The position numbers and the translations under genes were made by a program. Of a stretch of DNA of 64,000 nt, positions 58,008 to 64,000 are shown in pieces (position 1 is the first letter of the stretch; each line of letters starts with the position of its first letter). Source of the stretch: Mucilaginibacter sp. (GTDB taxonomy: Bacteria; Bacteroidota; Bacteroidia; Sphingobacteriales; Sphingobacteriaceae); NCBI GenBank assembly GCA_030445275.1, contig JAUCSE010000001.1:23305-87304 (forward strand). Reading direction: 5' to 3'. Under the pieces are notes generated by a model. The model made no database searches and was not told the origin of the DNA. It saw only the letters and a program-made list of their open reading frames with translations.

Positions 58008-58586
58008 TTAAAACTGAACTTTTGGTGCTTTATCTGCTCCTGGCTCTGCGGTGAAATAGCCTTTTTCGCTAAAGCCAAACATTTTAGCGGTTATGTTAGC
58101 CGGGAATGAGCGGATTGTAGTATTAAATTCCTGCACAGAAGTGTTGAAATCCTGACGGGCTACCTGTATGCGGTTTTCGGTACCTTCAATTTGTGCCTGC
58201 AAACCCAGGAAGTTTTCGTTAGTCTTCAAATCCGGATAGTTTTCTGTTACTGACAATAGCCTGCCCAATGCTGTACTTAATTCACCCTGTGCGGCCTGGA
58301 AGGCTTTGATTGATTCAGGAGTTAATTTAGTAGGATCAACCTGAACGGATGTTGCTTTGGCACGTGCTTCAACAACAGCGGTAAGTGTGCCCTTTTCAAA
58401 ATTAGCGGCACCTTTAACAGTATTCACCAGGTTGGGTATCAGGTCGCTGCGGCGTTGGTACTGGCTTTGAACAGCTGCCCATTTGGTTTTTACGTTCTCG
58501 TCCATTTTAACCATGCTGTTGTAACTGCATGAGCTTAATGACATAGCCGCCGCTATAATTAATATTACTGAGAATAGCTTTTTCAT
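58008..58586 (-). CDS. lemA: LemA-family lipoprotein
   Basis: LemA-family protein of 192 residues: lipoprotein signal with lipobox LSSC (Cys20), then a long helical bundle with YQRRSDLIPNLVNTVKG and LSVTENYPDLKTNENFLGLQ, the family signatures. LemA proteins are membrane-anchored and their role is unknown. It is first in a lemA/TPM/TPM operon. Confidence 0.93.
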   Translation of the reverse strand: MKKLFSVILIIAAAMSLSSCSYNSMVKMDENVKTKWAAVQSQYQRRSDLIPNLVNTVKGAANFEKGTLTAVVEARAKATSVQVDPTKLTPESIKAFQAAQGELSTALGRLLSVTENYPDLKTNENFLGLQAQIEGTENRIQVARQDFNTSVQEFNTTIRSFPANITAKMFGFSEKGYFTAEPGADKAPKVQF

Positions 58587-58765
58587 TTAATTGTGTTTTT
58601 TAAGTGATGTTTCAATTTAGATTACAAAAGGCGTACCGTTGTTACAACCGGTAATTGTTATGACAACATGTCAAGATACACGTTTATAAAGATAATTAAA
58701 ACATTTAAGCAATACAGAAGATTTTATGGCTTGCTAATTTTAAGCTTTAAAAAGTAAATAAAAAA

Positions 58766-58792
58766 AGCCGCCAGTTCAAACAACCAACGGCT
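58766..58792 (-). terminator. Probable terminator of the sigma-factor gene
   Basis: AGCCG (58766-58770) pairs with CGGCT (58788-58792), and a run of T follows on the minus strand. A second short stem (CCTCTTCTAAAAGAAGGGG, about 58842-58860) lies nearer the stop. The 284-nt gap between lemA and the sigma gene has no gene. Confidence 0.5.
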
Positions 58793-58870
58793 AATGTGAT
58801 AAGATTCAGGAAGATATTGTAAAGCAGGCAGAGCTGGAAACCCTCTTCTAAAAGAAGGGGTATTATACTT

Positions 58871-59437
58871 TTATGCCAAACAACGCTGTTCGCGCATAGT
58901 TAGCTGCCCGATCATCTCTTTAAGGATATTACGTGCCCGGTATAAAGTAGTGCGTGATAATAACTCAGACATACCCAGCGAAGTGCCAATTTCCTGGTGC
59001 GAATAGCCCTCAATAGCATACATATTAAATACAGAGCGATAGGTTTTTGGAAGCTTTTGTATCAGTTTCATCAGATCCTTTGCCTCCAAGCCATTATCAT
59101 TGTATGATTTGCTCATTGACGGACTGTTTTCGGCCGTAAAATCATCAACCAAAACCATTGGCTTTAATTTGCGGTAGCGCGATATGGCGCAATGCACCAT
59201 AATACGACGGATCCACCCTTCCAGACTGCCTTCGCCACGGTAATTGTTCATGTTCCTGAACATTTTTATAAAACCCTCTTGCAGTATATCCTGCGCTTCG
59301 TCTTTATCGGTTGCATAACGCATGCAAACGGCCAGCATTCTTGGCGCTAATAATCTATATAATTGTTCCTGTTGCTTGCGGTCGTTTTTCAAACATCCTT
59401 CCCAAATGGTCATCAAGCGGTCTTCGGCGATATTCAT
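58871..59437 (-). CDS. ECF-type RNA polymerase sigma factor
   Basis: Sigma-70 family factor of 188 residues with region 2 (YATDKDEAQDILQEGFIKMF, then EGWIRRIMVHCAISRYRK) and region 4 (LPKTYRSVFNMYAIEGYSHQEIGTSLGMS). No anti-sigma gene is adjacent, so control must be different; a direct-repeat site lies about 110 nt upstream. The target regulon cannot be told. Confidence 0.92.
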   Translation of the reverse strand: MNIAEDRLMTIWEGCLKNDRKQQEQLYRLLAPRMLAVCMRYATDKDEAQDILQEGFIKMFRNMNNYRGEGSLEGWIRRIMVHCAISRYRKLKPMVLVDDFTAENSPSMSKSYNDNGLEAKDLMKLIQKLPKTYRSVFNMYAIEGYSHQEIGTSLGMSELLSRTTLYRARNILKEMIGQLTMREQRCLA

Positions 59438-59544
59438 TTTGTGTTGTAATTTTATAATATGCCTATGCCAATATAAATGCCAATTATTTAAATAATTGAT
59501 AATCAGTAATTTAATTCTTAATCAATTTTTAAAACTGTTCGATA

Positions 59545-59576
59545 GCGGACGGTTGTTGTGCACTGGCGGACGGTTG
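59545..59576. promoter_or_regulatory. Direct repeat GCGGACGGTTG x2
   Basis: GCGGACGGTTG occurs at 59545-59555 and 59566-59576, 21 nt apart (two helical turns), in the divergent region between the sigma-factor and dehydrogenase genes. It looks like a tandem binding site for a regulator or enhancer-binding protein. Confidence 0.5.
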
Positions 59577-59598
59577 GACAGGAAAAATTATACCGAAT

Positions 59599-59617
59599 AT
59601 CACCCTTTTAGGGTGAT
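59599..59617 (+). terminator. Intrinsic terminator in the divergent region
   Basis: ATCACCCT-TTT-AGGGTGAT is a perfect 8-bp stem followed by GCTTTTTT. It faces plus-strand transcription although no plus-strand gene lies upstream, so it may end an unannotated short RNA or block leakage. Confidence 0.6.
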
Positions 59618-59680
59618 GCTTTTTTAAGACAATTTAAAAAAGCAGTCATCAGGCAGGAGATGTGTGAGGCAGGATTTTCT

Positions 59681-59688
59681 TACCTTTG
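59681..59688 (+). promoter_or_regulatory. -7 promoter element of the dehydrogenase operon
   Basis: TACCTTTG exactly matches TAnnTTTG, 33 nt upstream of the ATG at 59722. Confidence 0.65.
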
Positions 59689-59721
59689 CATTGATCCGGG
59701 ATAAAAACCCGGCAGGTAAAT

Positions 59722-61272
59722 ATGATCAAAGAAGTAGAAATAGTATGCCCTCCCGGGCAACAGGAAGACGAAGCTGTAATAACCCGTTTGGCAGCGGCCT
59801 CGTTAAACGTTCAGCCCAAAAACATATCAGCAGTAAAAGTATTAAAACGCTCTATTGATGCCCGAGGCCGCAAGGTGGTTTACCGCATGCAGGTACAGGT
59901 GTTTTTTGATCAGGCCTATCAGCCCGAAATATTTGCCATCAACTACCCTGATGTAAAATTTGGCCGACCTGTTATTATTGTAGGTGCCGGACCGGCAGGT
60001 TTATTCGCGGCATTGCAATGTATCCAGTCGGGGTTAAAGCCGGTTATTATTGAACGGGGTAAGGATGTAAAACAACGCCGCCGTGATCTGGCTAATATCA
60101 ACAAACAAGGTTTAGTTAACCCTGAATCAAATTATTGCTTTGGCGAAGGTGGGGCCGGCACTTACTCCGATGGTAAGCTATATACCCGGTCTACCAAACG
60201 CGGTGATGTGAACCAGGTGCTGAAAATGTTTGTGGCACATGGCGCGGATGAAAATATTCTGATAGATGCCCGCCCGCATATCGGCACCAATAAATTACCA
60301 CAGATCATTACTGCCATGCGCGAAACCATATTGAATGCTGGTGGCGAAATACTTTTTGATAATAAACTTACCGCCCTGCTGGTGGAGTTTGGCAAAATAA
60401 AAGGTGTAAAACTGGCAACAGGCGAAAAACTAACGTCTGACGCAGTGATACTGGCGACGGGACATTCCGCAAGAGATGTGTTTGAAATGCTGCACAACCA
60501 GAATATACTGATTGAGGCTAAACCATTTGCCTTAGGGGTAAGGATAGAACATCCGCAGGAAATAATTGACCGTGCGCAATACCATTGCGAATATCGAGGC
60601 CCCGATTTGCCCCCATCCTATTATAACCTGGTAGAACAGGTTGAAGACCGGGGAGTGTTCTCGTTTTGTATGTGTCCCGGCGGTATCATCGCCCCTTGTG
60701 CAACCGAGGCTGATGAAATTGTGGTAAACGGCTGGAGTCCGTCAAAACGGAATAATCCTTTTGCTAATTCAGGAACGGTAGTACAGATCAATATGGAAGA
60801 TGTAGCCGGCGATGATCATGATCCGTTTAAAATGCTGCATTTTCAGCAACAGATAGAGCGCGCCGCTTTTGTGGCTGGTGGTGGTAACCTGGTAGCCCCG
60901 GGCCAGCGCATGGTTGATTTTGTGGAGGGGCGATTATCAAACGATTTGCCGGTAAACTCTTACCTGCCCGGTACCAAGAGCACCGAGCTTAAAGAGGTGT
61001 TGCCTTTATGGATACATCAGCGTTTACAAAAAGCGCTGCCAGCCTTTGGCCGGAAAATGAAAGGCTATTATACTAACGAAGCCATATTGGTGGGCGTAGA
61101 GTCGCGCACATCATCGCCTGTAAAAGTTCCGCGCGATAAAGAAACACTGCAACATCCACAGGTTCAGGGTTTATTTCCATGCGGCGAGGGTGCCGGTTAT
61201 GCGGGTGGCATTATTTCTGCTGCTATTGATGGTATCAACTGCGCCTTGGCAACTTTAAAAATATTATCATGA
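59722..61272 (+). CDS. FAD-dependent dehydrogenase (COG2509-like)
   Basis: Flavoprotein of 516 residues: an N-terminal alpha/beta segment (about 1-85), the FAD Rossmann motif VGAGPAGLFAALQC at about 91-104, NYCFGEGGAGTYSDGKLYTR, and a C-terminal FPCGEGAGYAGGIISAA. These features fit the uncharacterised COG2509 dehydrogenases. The substrate is unknown. It overlaps the DinB gene by 4 nt (ATGA), heading a three-gene operon. Confidence 0.88.
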   Translation: MIKEVEIVCPPGQQEDEAVITRLAAASLNVQPKNISAVKVLKRSIDARGRKVVYRMQVQVFFDQAYQPEIFAINYPDVKFGRPVIIVGAGPAGLFAALQCIQSGLKPVIIERGKDVKQRRRDLANINKQGLVNPESNYCFGEGGAGTYSDGKLYTRSTKRGDVNQVLKMFVAHGADENILIDARPHIGTNKLPQIITAMRETILNAGGEILFDNKLTALLVEFGKIKGVKLATGEKLTSDAVILATGHSARDVFEMLHNQNILIEAKPFALGVRIEHPQEIIDRAQYHCEYRGPDLPPSYYNLVEQVEDRGVFSFCMCPGGIIAPCATEADEIVVNGWSPSKRNNPFANSGTVVQINMEDVAGDDHDPFKMLHFQQQIERAAFVAGGGNLVAPGQRMVDFVEGRLSNDLPVNSYLPGTKSTELKEVLPLWIHQRLQKALPAFGRKMKGYYTNEAILVGVESRTSSPVKVPRDKETLQHPQVQGLFPCGEGAGYAGGIISAAIDGINCALATLKILS

Positions 61273-61754
61273 GCACCTCAGAAAATCTTTCGCACGAATT
61301 GCAAAACGTATTGTCAGGCGATCCCTGGTATGGTTCGCCGGTTTATACTATTCTAAAAGGTATCAGTTTTGAAGCCGCGTATGAAAAGCCACCTGGCTCG
61401 GTACATAATATAGCCGAGATAGTACTGCACATGATTGCCTGGACAGAGGAGGTAATGGACAGGATGAACGGTTTACCATCGGGCGTACCCACCAGCGGCG
61501 ATTGGCCAGAGACCGGCAGCCCTGATGAGCAAAAATGGCAGAATTATGTTCAAGATTTGAAACTGGTTAACGTAAATTTGATTGGCATTATTCAAAACTT
61601 CCCTCCGGATCAATGGAATGAGCCAACAAAAGATGAAAGAAACCGCGAACAGGGAACCGGTGTAACTTATGAAGAGCTGATCAACGGATTGATACAGCAT
61701 CACATTTATCACTCGGGCCAGGTTGCGTTATTAAACAGGATAATTAATGGCTGA
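61269..61754 (+). CDS. DinB-family protein
   Basis: A four-helix DinB/YfiT-like protein of 161 residues. Putative metal-binding histidines occur in NIAEIVLHMIAWTEEV and in GLIQHHIYHSGQVALL. Members include thiol-transferases and damage-inducible proteins; no specific role can be given here. It is translationally coupled to the genes on both sides (4-nt and 8-nt overlaps). Confidence 0.88.
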   Translation: MSTSENLSHELQNVLSGDPWYGSPVYTILKGISFEAAYEKPPGSVHNIAEIVLHMIAWTEEVMDRMNGLPSGVPTSGDWPETGSPDEQKWQNYVQDLKLVNVNLIGIIQNFPPDQWNEPTKDERNREQGTGVTYEELINGLIQHHIYHSGQVALLNRIING

Positions 61755-62112
61755 TAAAAAAACATTGGTATTAGGCGCAACACCCGATACCAGCAGATAT
61801 GCCAACCTGGCTTCGAACCGTTTGGTGAGCAGGGGGCATACTATAGTGAATGTAGGGATAAAGACAGGCGAGGTAGCAGGTGTACCTATTGAAAAACCTG
61901 AAATTATACACCATGATATTGATACAGTAACCTTATATGTTGGTCCGCAACATCAGCCAGAACTATATAATTATATATTAGATACCCATCCAAAGCGTAT
62001 TATATTTAATCCCGGCACAGAAAACTCCGAACTGCGCCGCATGGCCAACGAAAAAGGGATTGAAACAGAATACGCCTGTACACTGGTGTTGTTATCTATA
62101 GGGGATTATTAA
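61747..62112 (+). CDS. CoA-binding domain protein
   Basis: A 121-residue Rossmann-like CoA-binding domain (LVLGATPDTSRYANLASNRLVSRGHTIVNVG; later RIIFNPGTEN), like YccU/YneT proteins. Binding of CoA or an acyl-CoA is the family expectation; the function is unknown. It is last in the dehydrogenase/DinB operon. Confidence 0.88.
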   Translation: MADKKTLVLGATPDTSRYANLASNRLVSRGHTIVNVGIKTGEVAGVPIEKPEIIHHDIDTVTLYVGPQHQPELYNYILDTHPKRIIFNPGTENSELRRMANEKGIETEYACTLVLLSIGDY

Positions 62113-62114
62113 GA

Positions 62115-62224
62115 TTTTGTCTGAACCGGGATTTATTGGATTAAAAGACTATCGGATTTTATTTACTGAATCATTAAAGAATTGTGGCAATCCTTTAATC
62201 CAATAAATCCCGGTTCAGACAAAA
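62115..62224. repeat. 31-bp perfect inverted repeat, GTCTGAACC family
   Basis: Arms at 62115-62145 and 62194-62224 are exact complements over 31 nt (TTTTGTCTGAACCGGGATTT...). An extra half-unit follows to about 62238. It is the only full copy in the window; partial copies are at 9970, 14491 and 48601. It lies between convergent genes. Confidence 0.9.
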
Positions 62225-62237
62225 ATACCCGTTCAGA

Positions 62238-63614
62238 CTAACTAGGTGCCTGTGAAAATATCCTGATCTCCTTTGGGTAATAATTGTTAATGCGGTTAGG
62301 CAGTAACTTTGCCCAGCCAAGCGCATGGCCTTCAAAGGTCATGAGGCTCCATCCTTTTTCAGTAGTGTTGATGTCGATGTTATCCCGACGCAGGTATTGT
62401 ATGGCCTGGTCATGATTGAGCGGAGTTTGCAAAACGGCATCTTTATTAATAATAGTACTCAGGGCCAGCTCATGATCGGGTATCAGATCCTTGCCCATTA
62501 GTGTACCTATTCGTACACCTGATTTTTTAAGGTATAGATGCCGTTGCAAAATATTCAGACTTTCCTTATGATCGCGGTTAATGGCCAGCCAATCTTCATT
62601 CACTTTAAAATAGTAAAAACTATCAGGGTTATTGATATAAGCTTTCACCTGGTCAATCTCCTTGCTGCTTATTTTTTGCTGCATATTGTTTTTAAAACTA
62701 CCGAGCTCGCCGGTGTTGTTTTTCTTTTGGAGGCATGAAGCAAACAAGCCTTCGCCTTTTACCTGACCCGGATAAAAGCGGTAACCCCAGGCCTTTTGCT
62801 GTGCCGATTGAGTTTCAACAATCCCCCACTCCTTATATATAGGTATACGTATGCTTTCCAGATCAAATTCCTGGCAAAGCCAATCCAATATATCTTCGTT
62901 TTCCTGGTGCGAATAAGAGCAGGTACTATATATAAGGTATCCATCCTCATTTAAGGCAGGTAGTACATCGGCCAGTATGCGTTCCTGCCGCTGGTGGCAA
63001 AGGTTTACATTGGCTTCAGACCATTCGTTCATGGCTTGCGGATCTTTACGGAACATACCCGACCCTGAACATGGGGCATCAACCAATATGATATCAAAAA
63101 AACTTTTCAGCCGGCCAATATCTTTAGGGTCGTTATTGCTTACAATAACATTAGCCTGCCCCCATCGGCTCAGGTTATCAGTTAATACAGGTACGCGGGT
63201 TTTTATAATTTCATTAGCCACCAATAGGTCATTAGCGCCGATAGCCGAATTGAGCAGTGTGCTTTTACCGCCGGGTGCCGCGCAAAGGTCAAGCACTTTG
63301 ATGGTTTCGGGCCCGTTTTGGCGGATGTGTTTTACGATATGATCAATAAACATTGACGATGCCTCCTGTACATAATAACATCCGGCATGAAAAAGCGGGT
63401 CAAACGTGAAGGATGGACGGGTGTTTAAATAAAAACCATCGACGCACCAGGGCACTTGTTCATCAGTTTTTATGGCCGATGGCTTGAACGGGTTTAACCT
63501 TATTGAGGTAGGAGCCTCCAAAAATTGATGGGCATTAATAAAATTTTGCTCATCAAATCCGTTTTCTGCGCTCAGTGAGGTCAGGAAGTTTTCGGGAAAT
63601 GGGTGGTTGTTCAT
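62238..63614 (-). CDS. rRNA cytosine-C5-methyltransferase (RsmF/NOL1-NOP2-sun type)
   Basis: SAM-dependent RNA methyltransferase of 458 residues. The SAM motif is DLCAAPGGKSTLL at about 109-121, the catalytic cysteines lie in DAPCSGSGMFRK and YSTCSYSHQENE, and a C-terminal RsmF-like domain follows (GHALGWAKLLPNRINNYYPKEIR). The likely target is 16S rRNA m5C, but the exact position is not determined by sequence. It is divergent from the strong promoters at the right edge. Confidence 0.92.
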   Translation of the reverse strand: MNNHPFPENFLTSLSAENGFDEQNFINAHQFLEAPTSIRLNPFKPSAIKTDEQVPWCVDGFYLNTRPSFTFDPLFHAGCYYVQEASSMFIDHIVKHIRQNGPETIKVLDLCAAPGGKSTLLNSAIGANDLLVANEIIKTRVPVLTDNLSRWGQANVIVSNNDPKDIGRLKSFFDIILVDAPCSGSGMFRKDPQAMNEWSEANVNLCHQRQERILADVLPALNEDGYLIYSTCSYSHQENEDILDWLCQEFDLESIRIPIYKEWGIVETQSAQQKAWGYRFYPGQVKGEGLFASCLQKKNNTGELGSFKNNMQQKISSKEIDQVKAYINNPDSFYYFKVNEDWLAINRDHKESLNILQRHLYLKKSGVRIGTLMGKDLIPDHELALSTIINKDAVLQTPLNHDQAIQYLRRDNIDINTTEKGWSLMTFEGHALGWAKLLPNRINNYYPKEIRIFSQAPS

Positions 63615-63849
63615 ATACTTTTCAAATATACAAATAAGGTAAATGCTATTATTTATAAGGTAAACGTGGGTGTTGCCAATGAATTTGAGGTTAGTTTACA
63701 GTTAGTTGCAAAATTGTTTTAATTATTTCCAGATTTCTTTTGGAAGGTAAGTGGTTTTCTCTGTACATTTGTGGCCGCTCAAGTAAAAAGGGTGTTGTTT
63801 TTTGAAGATTTAGCGAATAAAAAAAAGATTAAAAAAGTGAAAATCTCAC

Positions 63850-63985
63850 TTGATAATTTGAAATAAGTTTCGCACCTTTGCAACCCGCAAAAGAGGTAGA
63901 AAAGGGAGCGAAAAAGCGGGGAGAAAAGACTTAGAAAAATAAAGAAAAATAAGTTTTGGAAATAAGGAAAAGGTTTTTACCTTTG
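63850..63985 (+). promoter_or_regulatory. Two tandem strong promoters reading out of the window
   Basis: Promoter 1: TTG at 63850-63852 and CACCTTTG at 63873-63880, 20 nt apart. Promoter 2: TTTG at 63955-63958 and TACCTTTG at 63978-63985, 19 nt apart. Both are followed by GCAACCC. The purine-rich spacer and tandem layout resemble Bacteroidota rRNA-operon or highly expressed gene promoters; the gene itself lies beyond 64000. The remainder of 63615-63849 is AT-rich with no gene seen. Confidence 0.6.
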
Positions 63986-64000
63986 CAACCCCGAAAGGGA

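Noticed and set aside
59455..59500. Sigma-54-like GG/GC promoter upstream of the sigma-factor gene on the minus strand
   Set aside because: TTGGCATTTATATTGGCAT has the GG and GC one nucleotide too far apart, so it does not meet the -24/-12 spacing.

Overview
The window reads as chromosomal DNA of a pigmented Bacteroidota bacterium, most likely a Sphingobacteriaceae member close to Mucilaginibacter or Pedobacter. The evidence is a SusC/SusD pair, -7 promoter elements of the Bacteroidota form TAnnTTTG, CruF-type carotenoid genes, a DUF1599/BT_3928-type gene pair, and intergenic gaps full of palindromic repeats. I see no tRNA, rRNA, CRISPR array, transposase or prophage gene. The genus is inferred from gene content and was not checked by search.

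Left part (1-18,700). A MacB-like permease is followed on the minus strand by a small polysaccharide operon: UDP-glucuronate decarboxylase, galE and a CpsB-type phosphatase. Next come waaA (Kdo transferase) and a compact plus-strand operon: alpha/beta hydrolase, two paralogous PlsC-like acyltransferases, a family 2 glycosyltransferase and a CruF carotenoid hydratase. IspH (isoprenoid precursor supply), a CrtW-type ketolase and, after hemH and an Xaa-Pro aminopeptidase, a CrtD-type desaturase lie nearby. Together they suggest production of a ketolated, hydrated, glycosylated and acylated carotenoid. Phytoene synthase, lycopene cyclase and a separate CrtI are not in the window.

Middle (18,900-41,100). 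Housekeeping and accessory genes include a LysR regulator, asd, an SDR threonine dehydrogenase, yebC, a DUF2442 protein and a repetitive KPAFKPRF protein. A minus-strand polysaccharide-utilisation locus follows: a membrane-anchored propeller/Y_Y_Y/LuxR regulator, SusC, SusD and a GH144-type enzyme, predicted to act on beta-1,2-glucan. ApbE, a Gfo/Idh/MocA oxidoreductase and a secreted esterase lie downstream. A TetX-like flavin monooxygenase, a YCII protein and TrhO come next.

Right part (41,200-64,000). This holds kbl (partner of the threonine dehydrogenase), pheS with a degenerate Rieske-like lipoprotein and a TetR regulator, creD behind two palindromic operator-like sites, and rlmD. It continues with a phosphoribosyltransferase, aroK, an orphan DppB-type permease, BT_3928- and DUF1599-type genes divergent from folP, a NUDIX hydrolase, a lemA/TPM operon, an ECF sigma factor, a dehydrogenase/DinB/CoA-binding operon and an RsmF-like methyltransferase. 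The last 150 bp carry two strong tandem promoters that fire out of the window.

The most unusual property is intergenic. Almost every gap above 80 bp holds a quasi-palindromic repeat. Several families share GTCAT/ATGAC ends, some are nested in one another, and two repeat types appear to have entered coding sequence (waaA and the 3' end of the ketolase gene).
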